From the NCBI GenBank assembly GCA_034509495.1, contig CM067509.1:1680180-1744179 (forward strand): a stretch of 64,000 nt of DNA, in the 5' to 3' direction. The DNA is from Acestrorhynchus altus (taxonomy: Eukaryota > Chordata > Actinopteri > Characiformes > Acestrorhynchidae). Positions 34,935 to 41,250 of this stretch are shown piece after piece (position 1 is the first letter of the stretch; every line of letters begins with the position of its first letter). The position numbers were made by a program, and so were the translations under genes. Below the pieces are notes generated by a model, which worked only from the letters and a program-made list of their open reading frames with translations, did no database searches and was not told the origin of the DNA.

Positions 34935-36896
34935 TATTATCATTATTATTATTATCATTATTATTATGAATTTTGTTGTGGTGGTAACTGTATTAAAACT
35001 AATGTTCTTTTTCCAGGAAATGAAGCACTAGATGAGGAAGTTGCACAAGCTGGATCCAGAGGTTTCGTTGGCTGCTTTTCATCTGTTCAGTACAATCATA
35101 TAGCTCCACTAAAAGCAGCACTGCTGAACCGCGGTAGCTCTCTGGTCAGCATACGAGGACATTTGCTGGAGTCTAACTGTGGAGCGCTGGCTGACTTATC
35201 AACCTCCAGATCCCGTTTAGGTAAATTCTTACACAAACCGTTAAATTATTTTGAAACTTGGTTGTCTGTCAATGCACTGCCTGAACAACAACAAAAATTT
35301 AATGAAACCTATTTTTTGTCCCCATTTGGCAGACCACGGGGAAGAGGCTGGTAAAGATAACAAGCATCAAGATGATGACACCCAAAGAGATTCGGCAGTA
35401 ATCGGAGGTGCGTTTTATTACCCCAATCTCATTTATTGCACCATTTGTAAGAGTCACTGAACTGTGAAATGAGCAGTGGCTGTCTCTTTCTTCTTCTTTT
35501 TTTTGCAGGTGTTCATCATTCCGTTTAGCACATTCTGTTTCTGAAATATGTAATTAGTTTATATTGATTATATATTGTGTGCTGATAAGAAAACATTGTA
35601 ATAAAATACCTCCAGAAGCTATCCTGAAATAACGGTCTTATATGCATTACTATTTGTTGTTCAGCCAACATAACATACAGTTGCAAGAAACGTGAAGTGA
35701 AGCCTTCGGAATGACCTGTATGTCTATAATGATTACAAACAAAATGTGAAAAAAAAATGAACTCTAATGCACAATTACAAAACCCAAATTTCCTTCAACC
35801 TCTGATTTCCTTGTGTGCTTTGGATCCATTGTCCATTGCCTCAACTATTGTCCTTCAGTTACATTATCCTGAATCCTTTTTAAATGTTATGATTCTTTAA
35901 ATTCATTTTTCTCTTCATGACCACAAGCCATCCAGCCCTGACGCTGCAAAGCAGCGCCAGACCATGATGCTCCCTCCCCCATGCTTCAGAGTTTAGTGTA
36001 CGGTGTTTGTTTTCCTCCAAACAGTGTTGTGCATTTGTGTTCAACAGTTGCACTGTGTCTTTCACCTCCATTTTTTTTAAACCTTTGTCTAACTGTAAAC
36101 GCATAGAGAGCGTGTCCAGGTGTTCAGCAATGCTTTTGTAGATTTTCCCACTACATGCATCTCTGTATCAAGGCATGGTTCACATTAACCAGTCTTTCTT
36201 GAGAACAACAGGTTTATTTCCGTAATCTGGTTGTGTGTTGCTTTTTTTGCCCATTAGCTCTGGAAGAAATCATTAACACAGTGGTTCACTTGCCTTATCT
36301 AGCCTGCGCTGTGGATGTTAACTCAACGTGCTCAATAAAACGAAACAGTTTCTATGTTATCAGTTTAGGCAGATTGTGTTTCTGATTTAGATAATGGTCA
36401 GACCGTCTTTTATTTGTAATCTCGACAGAAGGGTTCATGTTTTTTCTTGCAACTATAGCCAAAATAATACCATTTGTATCTAAGGTTAACAAATCTCCCC
36501 TTTTCCAAAAGAGATGTAACTTATTGGTTTATTTTTGGCCTTACTGATTGATTAATTGAGTTTATAGATTATCAGCTTGGAGTCGTATGACTAAATAATA
36601 AGAGTAATAAAAACAACCCTTTACTTCATTCCTAAAGACTATATGATACTTAAATCTCAATAGTAAACAAATTCATTGAAAGTTCTTCTTTGGTCTTAGG
36701 TGTGGTGACAGCGGTTATCTTCGTAACACTGTGTGTGGTGGCAGTGATGGCCCATTTCCTGTATCAACACCGGCAGGTCCGGAGAACTGCCAGTATCCAG
36801 GAGAAAGAGCACAGGCACAGCCTTGAGGCTGCCTACAGAGCAGAACTCCACCTGAACAACTCCATGAGGGACAGTATGAAGGAATACTACATCTGA
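60..36896 (+). CDS. cntnap5: Contactin-associated protein-like 5 (Caspr5-type), 3' half of gene, 14 exons
   Basis: Neurexin-superfamily cell-adhesion protein of neurons: a single-pass membrane protein with a large extracellular part. Exons are 60-166, 727-846, 2765-2965, 15777-15933, 16538-16665, 16811-16981, 18723-18941, 22301-22540, 27762-27986, 32914-33047, 34282-34366, 35017-35220, 35333-35407 and 36700-36896. All junctions are GT-AG and phases match, giving 753 residues and a stop. Visible order: EGF1 (1-36), fibrinogen-like region (37 to about 240), laminin-G 3 (about 243-400), EGF2 (about 404-447), laminin-G 4 (449 to about 650), transmembrane helix (about 690-710), tail to 753. Fourteen exons from EGF1 to the stop fit exons 11-24 of the 24-exon layout known for this family. 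CNTNAP5 rather than CNTNAP2 is favoured by remembered similarity at GSGPLGP, SSVQYNHIAPLKAAL and a tail ending in EYYI; a teleost a/b paralogue cannot be chosen. The start codon and the discoidin and first two laminin-G domains are outside the window. Confidence 0.9.
167..2764 (+). other. First two visible introns (167-726 and 847-2764)
   Basis: Apart from the exon at 727-846 I see only AT-rich unique sequence. No transposon end, long ORF or RNA gene is recognised here. Confidence 0.5.
727..846 (+). CDS. cntnap5: cntnap5 exon: start of fibrinogen-like region
   Basis: The acceptor is ccctttag and the donor is GTATGC at 847. The split serine codon joins correctly to the previous exon. The translation carries the Caspr hallmark DPDGSGPLGPIQVYCNMT, where N-M-T is a glycosylation sequon. 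The exon is 120 nt, phase 1 on both sides, so skipping it would keep the frame. Confidence 0.94.
2765..2965 (+). CDS. cntnap5: cntnap5 exon: fibrinogen-like region, middle
   Basis: The acceptor is ttttccag and the donor is GTGAGT at 2966. It encodes KVWTVVHHNST (N-S-T sequon) through CRRSRLFNTW. The cysteine pair in EYCQQRVTYQC is the family pattern. The exon is 201 nt, symmetric phase 1. A 12.8-kb intron follows, the longest in the window. Confidence 0.94.
2966..4075. other. Intron, no recognised content
   Basis: This is the beginning of the 12.8-kb intron. The short ORFs here show no family resemblance and no splice sites that would fit the gene. Confidence 0.4.
4076..4790. repeat. Minisatellite with 14-bp unit and 78-bp higher-order period
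   Basis: The basic unit is gacgcagtgttttg (14 bp; variant gacgctgtgttttg). Units are grouped with the diverged pieces aaatgctttgttta, ggatgttgtgttta and gatgtgtttg. The gatgtg marker recurs at 4201 and 4279, and again at 4451 and 4529, both 78 bp apart; one copy (4279 to 4343) lacks one 14-bp unit. From about 4620 the array fades into diverged gctgtgtttt-like units. It stays open for 72 codons in one frame, which I consider accidental. Confidence 0.85.
4800..6800. other. Intron stretch, mostly unique sequence
   Basis: No transposon is recognised. A stretch around 5866-6130 is less AT-rich and contains several CpGs in unique sequence, which could be a conserved non-coding element (see findings). 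A homopolymer-rich tract lies at 6188-6290. Confidence 0.35.
6805..7300 (+). mobile_element. Probable hAT transposon fossil with BED zinc finger
   Basis: At 7110-7200 the translation gives SATCKECGK in one frame. One frameshift later it gives TTSVFTKYLKHI. Together these resemble the CxxC and the FxKHLKxxH halves of the BED finger found in hAT transposases and ZBED proteins. The flanks are rich in ACTCG-type motifs (near 6820-6900 and 7255-7285), a composition seen at ends of fish hAT elements. No target-site duplication was identified. Confidence 0.5.
7635..7800. mobile_element. Fragment of dispersed MITE family A
   Basis: The motif ccaaatgtttgtggacaccc, followed by tctaatgaatgcattcagct and a copy of ctactttaagttgcaccc, is shared with the element at 63,479. 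Only the left part of the family consensus is present. Confidence 0.6.
7830..9075. other. Intron stretch, no recognised content except pyrimidine tract
   Basis: No gene or transposon end is recognised. A C/T-rich tract spans about 8860-9025 (mostly ctctc and ttctt runs). Confidence 0.35.
9080..9136. repeat. (AAT)n microsatellite
   Basis: About 19 uninterrupted ATA units are present, followed by a diverged copy near 9140 and a short (AT)n at 9178-9193. Confidence 0.95.
10070..10680. repeat. 600-bp polypyrimidine tract
   Basis: The plus strand is almost purely C/T (ctctttcttt, tctctc, ttcctt mixtures) for roughly 600 bases. It generates overlapping open frames of 174 and 219 codons made of Ser, Phe and Leu only; these are composition artefacts and not genes. 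Confidence 0.8.
11150..11660 (+). mobile_element. 3' end of an L2/CR1-like LINE
   Basis: The frame through 11205-11230 reads APVSWNSL, followed by LKSS-like and SVSLNS-like segments with stops. This is the degenerate carboxy end of a LINE reverse-transcriptase ORF. The region ends with an A-rich tail at about 11,635-11,660 (gattaaataaaggttaattg). Confidence 0.5.
11661..11880. repeat. Dispersed DNA-transposon-like repeat
   Basis: The phrase gacccctgaggtgtcctgtg and its neighbours resemble a common fish interspersed repeat; a possibly related copy lies at about 17,690-17,900. No ends are defined. Confidence 0.35.
11990..12421 (-). mobile_element. Tc1-like transposon fragment
   Basis: The right end is gaatactttccggatgcactg at 12401-12421, followed by TA. 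This is the terminal inverted repeat of the family also present at 41,251-42,288. Internal phrases such as acttcttccatttacggatg (12,084 on) match the transposase region of this family read from the minus strand. The other end is missing. Confidence 0.65.
12430..13350. other. Intron stretch, nothing recognised
   Basis: AT-rich unique sequence with a short TG run near 13,062-13,072. Small ORFs show no family resemblance. Confidence 0.35.
13360..14130. promoter_or_regulatory. Candidate conserved non-coding element / enhancer
   Basis: This high-complexity unique sequence has many retained CpGs and homeodomain-type cores (TAATTA near 13,630; ATAATTATGG near 13,696; CATTAATGG near 13,727; TTAATTACATTATGAG near 13,987). 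An open frame of 110 codons (13,679-14,011) has no domain I recognise and no fitting splice sites. The look is that of a developmental CNE within a long neuronal-gene intron. This is inference; conservation cannot be tested here. Confidence 0.4.
14285..14345. repeat. (TTA)n microsatellite
   Basis: About 20 perfect ATT/TTA units. Confidence 0.95.
14346..15680. other. Intron stretch, nothing recognised
   Basis: AT-rich unique sequence leading up to the TG repeat before the 15,777 exon. No transposon ends or genes seen. Confidence 0.35.
15683..15767 (+). repeat. (TG)42 tract abutting a splice acceptor
   Basis: 85 bases of uninterrupted TG end nine bases before the exon at 15,777, occupying the place of the polypyrimidine tract and branch region. 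UG repeats in RNA are the known binding sites of TDP-43 and CELF-type proteins, so an effect on inclusion of this exon is plausible. Confidence 0.95.
15777..15933 (+). CDS. cntnap5: cntnap5 exon: cysteine-rich end of fibrinogen-like region
   Basis: It encodes DGVPLSWWLDRSG, then YWGGF, QQCACSLEENC and FCNCDADRDSW, the diagnostic WWxxR, YWGG and CNCDAD motifs of Caspr proteins. The acceptor is only tacactgcag, directly preceded by about 42 TG repeats, so a normal polypyrimidine tract is missing. The donor GTAACA follows after the first two bases of a tryptophan codon (phase 2). Confidence 0.93.
16110..16500. mobile_element. Possible Tc1-like remnant
   Basis: The phrase agtgcatctaaaaaaatctg at 16,123, followed by aatatcagggaaagaaattc, resembles the inverted-repeat end of a known fish Tc1 family. 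No transposase motif or second end is visible. Confidence 0.35.
16538..16665 (+). CDS. cntnap5: cntnap5 exon: link to laminin-G 3
   Basis: The acceptor is ctcatag; the first base completes the Trp codon left open by the previous exon. The translation is ENDTGLLSYKDDLPV and then SRLNSEAVYSVGPLECSGD, matching the NDTGxLxxKxxLPVT segment of the family; N-D-T is a sequon. The donor is GTAGGT. The next intron is only 145 bp. Confidence 0.93.
16811..16981 (+). CDS. cntnap5: cntnap5 exon: laminin-G 3, first half
   Basis: A strong pyrimidine-rich acceptor precedes 16811. The translation runs LWNSASFYEETSYLHFPAF, then FDISFYFKTGSPSGVFLENL and DFIRVEL, the beta-strand core of a laminin-G domain. The reading frame is fixed by joining phase 1 to phase 1. 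The donor is GTAAGT at 16982. Confidence 0.94.
16982..18722. other. Intron; dispersed repeat near 17,690-17,900
   Basis: The part around 17,695-17,900 (gtaggtcccccttgtgccac and following) resembles a common fish interspersed repeat. The rest is unique AT-rich sequence without gene signals. Confidence 0.4.
18723..18941 (+). CDS. cntnap5: cntnap5 exon: laminin-G 3, second half
   Basis: The acceptor is tccctttcag. It encodes SAVTFSFNAGDGPVVLAV, then NDRQWHWVRAERNVKEASLQ and LQLNSQLFVG, typical laminin-G strands. The exon is markedly GC-rich and CpG-containing compared with the surrounding introns. The donor is GTGAGG. Length 219 nt, symmetric phase 1. Confidence 0.95.
18942..20220. other. Intron stretch, nothing recognised
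   Basis: Unique AT-rich sequence. The part 19,200-19,460 is somewhat richer in complex, non-repetitive motifs, but I see no gene or clear element. Confidence 0.3.
20400..21510 (+). mobile_element. Degenerate non-LTR retrotransposon (LINE), 3' part
   Basis: The sequence reads as a heavily mutated reverse-transcriptase ORF of the same type as at 49,850-51,480 (for example atcaagttcacagatgacac at about 20,690, giving IKFTDDT). It ends in the tail cacaatgacaataaactttc before 21,510, a typical fish LINE 3' end. Many stops and indels are present; it is a fossil. Confidence 0.6.
21590..21930 (-). pseudogene. Tc1/mariner transposase fragment
   Basis: On the minus strand 21,617-21,844 reads NVWDAFGLTINTPTLPHNLQ, then QAAWDGLSQHTI, matching the carboxy-terminal WD..G and LQEL..AW..I..QTI pattern of a Tc1-like transposase. 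Upstream on the same strand near 21,875-21,900 FSDESRF-like codons (the first-Asp motif) are visible. This is a different clade from the 38-kb element. Confidence 0.55.
22137..22200 (+). repeat. (TG)32 microsatellite upstream of an exon
   Basis: 64 bases of perfect TG end 100 bases before the exon at 22,301, whose acceptor is weak. Confidence 0.95.
22301..22540 (+). CDS. cntnap5: cntnap5 exon: end of laminin-G 3 and EGF-like domain 2
   Basis: The translation begins GGTASRQRGFLGCIRALDVN (end of laminin-G) and continues from about 22414 into a six-cysteine EGF: CPGHC, CHNRGKC, GYVCDC and GPSC. The acceptor reads tattattaag, with A at -3 and a weak pyrimidine tract. A (TG)32 tract ends 100 bp upstream. 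The donor is GTATGA. Length 240 nt, symmetric phase 1. Confidence 0.94.
22541..25050. other. Intron stretch, nothing recognised
   Basis: AT-rich unique sequence with short poly(T) and poly(A) runs. No transposon end or gene recognised. Confidence 0.35.
25053..25704. mobile_element. Short Tc1-like element, internally deleted
   Basis: The left end cagtggcaggcaaaggtttg at 25,053 follows a TA. The right end aacttttgcatgccacta (25,685-25,702) is its inverted counterpart. The 650-bp body contains only residual transposase-like text. The same ends (cagtggcatgcaaaagtttg) occur at 44,191. Confidence 0.65.
25705..27761. other. Intron stretch; possible dispersed repeat at 26,930-27,300
   Basis: The stretch 26,930-27,300 is less AT-rich and repeat-like, but its family is not recognised with confidence. 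The remainder is unique AT-rich sequence. A 121-codon minus-strand ORF there has no recognisable domain. Confidence 0.3.
27762..27986 (+). CDS. cntnap5: cntnap5 exon: laminin-G 4, first part
   Basis: The acceptor is ttttttccccag. The translation EVSVSFEKGSSVTYTFQEPF continues with an N-R-T sequon, ALSFLTTQSPAMLL and QQYVAVILARNG, which match the fourth laminin-G domain of CNTNAP5-type proteins. The donor is GTAAGG. Length 225 nt, symmetric phase 1. Confidence 0.95.
27987..29270. other. Intron stretch, nothing recognised
   Basis: AT-rich unique sequence, no gene or element ends recognised. Confidence 0.35.
29411..29480 (+). mobile_element. LINE/SINE 3' tail fragment
   Basis: The text gtaaagctgctctgtgataa followed by aaaagcactatacaaagaaa is the shared 3' tail of fish L2-like LINEs and their SINE partners. 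Confidence 0.45.
29482..29649. mobile_element. 168-bp palindromic MITE with TA target site
   Basis: The ends are ctgtattttctggactataa and its inverted partner ttatagtccagaaaatacgg, flanked by TA on both sides. The interior repeats the motif taagccgca three times. There is no coding capacity. Confidence 0.8.
29655..30080 (-). mobile_element. Tc1-like transposon remnant
   Basis: Phrases such as ccaccatgcttcacagttgg and tctcctccaaatacagtgtt are the reverse of the transposase segment around the second catalytic region. The end aggttcacttactttttttc with cagcctgta (30,050-30,077) resembles a terminal repeat. Internally deleted. Confidence 0.5.
30520..30795 (-). mobile_element. MITE family A copy, reverse orientation
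   Basis: The reverse complement contains agctgtggagcaatggaact, then gcagcatccaatacttttgg and ttgtcactgaatgcaatgga. These match the copies at 52,970 and 63,479. Confidence 0.65.
30930..31265 (-). pseudogene. Tc1 transposase fragment
   Basis: The minus-strand frame reads MICSDETKIELFGLNAK, then AVKHGGGSVI, the segment around the first catalytic Asp (SDETK) and the KHGGGSVM block of Tc1 transposases. About 100 codons are open; both ends are missing and it is not functional. Confidence 0.8.
32140..32560. promoter_or_regulatory. Candidate conserved non-coding element
   Basis: Complex unique sequence lies about 350-770 bp upstream of an exon. It contains CpG-bearing motifs (cagcgtacgcgtgtgg near 32,350; ctcgatcgaataagc near 32,466) and homeobox-like cores (gaattaatatttat). 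It resembles a CNE in texture only; no conservation test was possible. Confidence 0.25.
32914..33047 (+). CDS. cntnap5: cntnap5 exon: laminin-G 4, middle
   Basis: The acceptor is gttctctttcag. The translation is GSLQIWYRLNKEQ, then NLADGELHRLRLHREGKDVY, the typical DGxxHxLxxxREG strand of this domain. It ends on a complete Gln codon (phase 0) at the donor GTCAGT, so skipping this exon alone would break the frame. Confidence 0.94.
33440..34020 (-). mobile_element. Tc1-like transposon remnant
   Basis: The minus strand reads ALWPNETKIELFGPNDQKDV (33,690-33,790), a form of the SDETKIELFG motif in which the first catalytic Asp is changed to Asn. Neighbouring phrases (ccaccaccatgtttaacaat; cttggccaggccattccaaa) are the reversed flanks of the same transposase. 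Ends not defined. Confidence 0.7.
34282..34366 (+). CDS. cntnap5: cntnap5 exon: laminin-G 4, short exon
   Basis: This is an 85-nt exon starting in phase 0 after acceptor gtttgtag and ending in phase 1 at donor GTAAGA. The translation is VDQVNKRYTLSYDAEF, then SMRSLTLGKVA; the SLTLGKV strand is a family hallmark. It shares its phase asymmetry with the previous exon, so the two would only be skipped together. Confidence 0.93.
34430..34880. other. Intron, unique sequence
   Basis: Complex non-repetitive sequence at about 34,550-34,790; no gene features recognised. Confidence 0.3.
34887..34970. repeat. (ATT)n microsatellite
   Basis: Mostly perfect ATT units with some ATC variants, ending about 47 bases before the exon at 35,017. 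Confidence 0.95.
35017..35220 (+). CDS. cntnap5: cntnap5 exon: end of laminin-G 4
   Basis: The acceptor is cttttttccag. The translation contains GSRGFVGCFSSVQYNHIAPL, then KAALLN and LLESNCG, with the laminin-G cysteine pair. The HIAPLKAAL block is one of the most conserved stretches of the family. The donor is GTAAAT. An (ATT)n repeat ends about 50 bp upstream of the acceptor, in the branch-point region. Confidence 0.95.
35333..35407 (+). CDS. cntnap5: cntnap5 exon: juxtamembrane linker
   Basis: This is a 75-nt exon after a 112-bp intron. The translation is DHGEEAGKDNKHQDDDTQR, then DSAVIGG. It is acidic and poorly conserved until DSAVIGG, which immediately precedes the membrane helix in all Caspr2-5 proteins. 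The acceptor is catttggcag and the donor GTGCGT; symmetric phase 1. Confidence 0.92.
35678..36455 (-). mobile_element. Internally deleted Tc1-like element in the last intron
   Basis: The left end is cagttgcaagaaacgtgaag, preceded by TA; the right end is gggttcatgttttttcttgc followed by aacta and TA. The 778-bp body includes, on the minus strand, text equivalent to the KHGGGSIM segment (35,935-36,030). It lies wholly inside the intron before the last coding exon. Confidence 0.75.
36700..36896 (+). CDS. cntnap5: cntnap5 last coding exon: transmembrane helix and cytoplasmic tail
   Basis: The acceptor is ggtcttag. The translation starts with the helix VVTAVIFVTLCVVAVMAHFL and continues YQHRQVRRTASIQEKEHR, a basic juxtamembrane stretch where Caspr proteins bind band-4.1 FERM domains. 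The protein ends with KEYYI and a TGA at 36894. The terminal EYYI is a variant of the EYFI PDZ-type ligand of the family. The tail is short, like CNTNAP3-5 and unlike CNTNAP1. Confidence 0.96.
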
Positions 36897-38490
36897 CGGA
36901 CATGCTAAGCCTGTAGCTATTGGTTTTTCCTACTTATGTTTAGTCCTTCTGCACATGTGTGGTGCGGACTTCATCTAGCAGGGGTTGTGGGGAGTAGATC
37001 CTTCACCGCTGAAGCCTGGAGAACATAGGGATCTGCAGATCTAGGTAGGTAGTAGCTAGTAGATGTCCAACCTGTTGGCCTGGCACAGGGGAGTGGGGTT
37101 GTGATGTATGGTGATGGTGTTACGGGGAAACTCCCTGCATTTTTTTGGACAGTATCCCTCTGAAAGAATGGAAAATGACCTTGTTACTTTCAGAGTTTAG
37201 TCAAGGGTTCATGATCCACAAAAAACACAAAAAAAAAAAATCCCCCATCTTTCGTACTGGACTGGACACATAAGATTGCCTACTTCAAGAAGCAGTTAAC
37301 AGTAAGCTGTAAAATCTTGCCTTTTATTTATTCATATTTTTATTTTTTAAAGGAATCATAGAAATGATTAGTGGAATGTGAATGTAAACACATACATTCA
37401 AGTTAATTATGCGTTGAACTAATATCAAAATATATAACAACATCTTTACCCAACTTTCCCCTTAGGTTTTGTGTCACATTCATCACTGTAGGTCACACTC
37501 TTAAAAATTGACAATGATTCAGATTTTTTTTTTTCGGGTTTTGCTGAGAAACCATAAATGTAGACATGGCGATGTCAAACATGATGTCTTCACAAAGCCT
37601 TGTGTTGAAATGTGCAAAATGTCATGTCATCTTTCTACGACACAAATCTTGACTTCACGCTTTATCTACTGAAATCTCTGGTCTCATCATTTGGAAACTG
37701 CTGCTTGTTTGAAAAATTAAGGCCGGCATGCTTGAAGTATACAATGTCTACAAGATCCAAGCCAGGTGTTTTGTGCACTATTCCAAAGGGGAGTGAAAAC
37801 TTAGCAACTCTTCCCATGAAGTTGTGATACATTTGAATAGTTGCTGCTTGGACTGAGATTATGAATATGTGCAGGTCTACTCATTTCTTATGTCGGTTTT
37901 GAATTTAATATAGTTTTTGTTAAAAAAACAAAGTGTTAATTCTTGCATTTCTTTATGTTTTGGGCAAACAGAAAACCAGATCTTACACCTCTGATTGACT
38001 GAGAAGGAAAGTATAAATATAAATACAATATAGTTCATGAAAACTGCTCAATGACACTATAGCTACTGTTGAATGTTGCATCAGATTTACTCATTTCAGT
38101 CATAGTCCGGACAGTGGTCTCTACGACCGCTGACTTTGGAAGGTTACCGTCACCACCGGCACATAAACTTACAAATGATATATTCACTTATTCACATATA
38201 ATTCACACACAAAAAATGAAGACGACAAATTCACAAATTGAGAACATTGTTACTGGGGTCATCTGTTACGAACTAGAGAATCTTCAAATCATGTCTTGTC
38301 ATGTTAGGCTAATCTGCTGACTGACTGTCTTTTTTTCTGTTTTAAATTGAAGTGTCCTTTAAATATGTTTCTCCCTCTGACTATTTTATACCTCTATTGA
38401 TACTGGTTATTTTAAGGGATGTTTTGTATAATTGTACAGCTATATTGTAAATACATGTTTAATAAAAACAAAGATTTTTTCAGCAATTTG
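36897..38490 (+). other. 3'UTR of the cntnap5-like gene
   Basis: AT-rich sequence without further exons follows the stop. A canonical AATAAA at 38461-38466 with T/GT-rich sequence downstream makes polyadenylation near 38,480-38,500 likely. One Pumilio-type element TGTAAATA sits at 38446-38453, immediately before the poly(A) signal. A Tc1 element starts about 75 bp beyond the predicted end. Confidence 0.7.
38461..38466 (+). promoter_or_regulatory. Polyadenylation signal AATAAA
   Basis: An exact AATAAA is followed within 20-50 bases by a T/GT-rich stretch, and it lies at the end of a plausible 1.6-kb 3'UTR. The cleavage site itself is inferred. Confidence 0.65.
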
Positions 38491-38567
38491 TCGTTTCCAT
38501 GTACTGATGTACACTAAAGGGTCAAATAGGGGCAAATTAAACATGTCAAGCATATTTTGTGTACATA

Positions 38568-40142
38568 CAGTGGGGAAAATAAGTATTTAGTCAGTCACCA
38601 ATTGTGCAAGTTCTCCCACTTAAAAAGATGAGAGAGGCCTGTAATTGACATCATAGGTAGACCTCAACTATGAGAGACAAAATGTGAAAAAAAATTGAGA
38701 AAATCATTTTGTCTGACTTTTAAAGAATTTATTTGCAAATAATGGTGGAAAATAAGATAACAAACAAGCAAGATTTCTGGCTGTCACAGACCTGTAACTT
38801 TTAAGAGGCTCCTCTTTCCCCACTCATTACCTGTATTAATAGTACCCATTTGAAGTCATTAACAGTATAAGACACCTACCACAACCTCAAACAGTCACAC
38901 TCAAACTCCACTATGGTGACCCAGAAAGAAGAGGAAGCTGTCGGAGGGACACCAGAAACGGTATGAGCCTGCACCAGGCTGGAAGACTGAATCTGCAATG
39001 AGCAAGCAGCTTGGTGTGAAAGAATCTACTGTGGGAGCAATAATTAGAAAATGGAAGACCTACAGACCACTACTAATCTCCCTCGATCTGGGGCTCCCGT
39101 AAGAGCTCAGCCACGTGGGGTCAAAATGATCACAAGAAGCGGTGAGGAAAATCCCAGAACCACAGGGGATCACAGTGAATGACCTGCAGAAAGCTGGGAT
39201 AGCGTTACAAAGGCTACCATCAGCAACACACAGCGTGCCAGGGACTCCAGATCTTGCAGTGCCAGACGTGTCCCCTACTTAAGCCAGTCCATATCCGAAA
39301 CCTGCGTCTGAAGTTTGCTAGAGAGCATTTGGATGATGTTCCAGAAGAGTATTGGGGAGAATGTCATATGGTCAGATGAAACAAAAGTAAACTATTTGGT
39401 AAAAACACAACTAAATGCGTGTTTGGAGGACAGTGAATCTGCGGAGTTGCATCAAAGAACACCACATACCAACTGTGAAGCATGGGGTTGGCAACATCAT
39501 GCTTTGGGACATTGCTCCTGCAAAGGGACCAGGACGACTGGTCGTGTACATGAAAAAGAATGAATGGGGCCATGTATTTGTGAGATTTTGGCCAATGACC
39601 TAGTTCCCTGTGTAAGAGCATTTCAGATGAAACGTGGCTGGGTCTTCCAACATGACAATGATCCCAAGCACACTGCCAGGGCAACAAAGGAGTGGCTTTG
39701 TAAGAAACATTTCAAAGTCCTGGAGTGGCCTAGCCAGTCTCCCGATCTCAACCCCATCGAAAACCTTTGGAGGGAGTTGAAAGTCCGTGTTGTCCAGTGA
39801 CAGCCCCAAAACATCACTGCTCTAGGAGATCTGCATGGAGGAATGGGCCAACATACCAGCAACAGTGTGCCATCCTTGTGAACTTACGAAAACAGTGACC
39901 TCTGTCATTGCCAACAGAGGATATACAACAAGTATTGAGATGAACTTTGTTACTTATTTTCCACCATTATTTGCAAATAAATTCTTTAAAAGTCAGACAA
40001 AATGATTTTCTCAATTTTTTTTTCACATTTTGTCTCTCATAGTTGAGGTCTACCTATGATGTCAATTAACGGCCTCTCTCATCTTTTTAAGTGGGAGAAC
40101 TTGCACAATTGGTGACTGACTAAATACTTATTTTCCCCACTG
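38568..40142 (+). mobile_element. Near-complete Tc1-like transposon with ~190-bp inverted repeats
   Basis: The element starts cagtggggaaaataagtatt and ends with the inverse, flanked by TA at 38,566-38,567 and 40,143-40,144. The inverted repeats (38,568-38,756 and 39,953-40,142) differ by about two substitutions and one A/T-run indel. Total length is 1,575 bp, full size for the family. The transposase inside is broken (separate entry). Confidence 0.92.
38913..39940 (+). pseudogene. Broken Tc1 transposase (DD34E)
   Basis: The reading frame is interrupted by several stops and frameshifts. Recognisable pieces in order: VIWSDETK (first Asp, about 39,371), VKHGVGNIMLWD (about 39,478), then an open segment from 39,564 containing VFQHDNDPKHTA and EWPSQSPDLNPIENLW. 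The spacing of 34 residues between the second Asp and the Glu fits the DD34E class. A stop follows shortly after LKVRVVQ, although the rest (EEWANIPAT, SVIANRGY) is still readable downstream. Confidence 0.9.
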
Positions 40143-40189
40143 TATATAAGTAGCACCCGAAAGTTGACTTTTGTTTATATGCTACTGTT

Positions 40190-40830
40190 TGCTTCCTGTA
40201 TTGCCCTTTTGAGGTCTGTCCACAGATGTTGAGGTGGGTTTAGGATCATTATCCTACTATAGAAGCTATCTTCACTTTATTGCTGTTTTTTTAAATGAAT
40301 CTATTCCTCCTGCTACTGAGAAATATTCCCTTTGCCACTGGCTGCAACACAAGTCCAAAGCATGATTAATCCACCCTTGTGCTTAACAGTTGGAGAGGTC
40401 TTCTTTTTATTTAATTCTACACTGTTATTATTCAAACATGTCTTTGGTCATGTCAGCCAAAAAGGGGAAAGAATAATTTCCAGAACATATATGGCCTGTC
40501 ACTGAACACTGAATTTAGTGTTGAGGATGCAGGACGTAATTTTTTTTTTTGTTTACTATTCTATGAAGATCACAGTAGAATAGCACAATCACTCCAGATA
40601 AAAAGATCATGAAGGTCTTTAACAGTTAATTTACCTTGCAAGCAATCCTACCAGCAGTTCTCCCAAAATGTTTTATTGGTCTTCCATAAGTCAACTTCAC
40701 CTCTCCTGTTATCAACATTATAAGGACCGATGTTTTGGAACACGTGCTCATTTGCAGGTTCTTCTTAAATCAATGGTATTAAAAAAGCTATGAGATCTCA
40801 AATGTCTTGGGGTGGCCAAATATTTATTTA
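40190..40830 (-). mobile_element. Tc1-like transposon remnant
   Basis: Phrases such as cttttgaggtctgtccacag, tccctttgccactggctgca and the end cttggggtggccaaatattt are reversed parts of the same Tc1 group as at 44,191-44,900. No open transposase remains. Confidence 0.5.
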
Positions 40831-41250
40831 TTTATTTATTTATTATAATACATTAATCTTGCTTAAACCTAAAACATAGGTAAGGTGTAAGGTCACCAAA
40901 ATCTAGCAACAGAGTCCTTTTGCCATTAAAAGACTTTTATATAAATGACAGATTTGCTATTTCTAATTTTTCATTGACTAAAAAAAAATAATAAATTATG
41001 CATAATATAATTTAATAAAATTGTATTTAACTTTTGAAACTTACTTTGCAATTAAATAATGAATTTTACTTTGTGATCTTTAATTAATTACTTAATTTAA
41101 TAAGCTTACATAAATCAAGAACTTGGTTGTAAATTAACCCAAATAAAAAGTATGAGACATCTTATGTAGATAAAATACTAGCTTTAAATGAAAATTTTCA
41201 TTCTAAATTATTCTAAACTAAGCCTCCACCATTAGCTGACCGAGAGAACA

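Noticed and set aside
35880..36104. 74-codon minus-strand frame in the last intron
   Set aside because: It is an out-of-frame reading of the deleted Tc1 element's transposase region.
39364..39862. Minus-strand frames of 107, 69 and 79 codons
   Set aside because: Antisense of the Tc1 transposase remnant on the plus strand.
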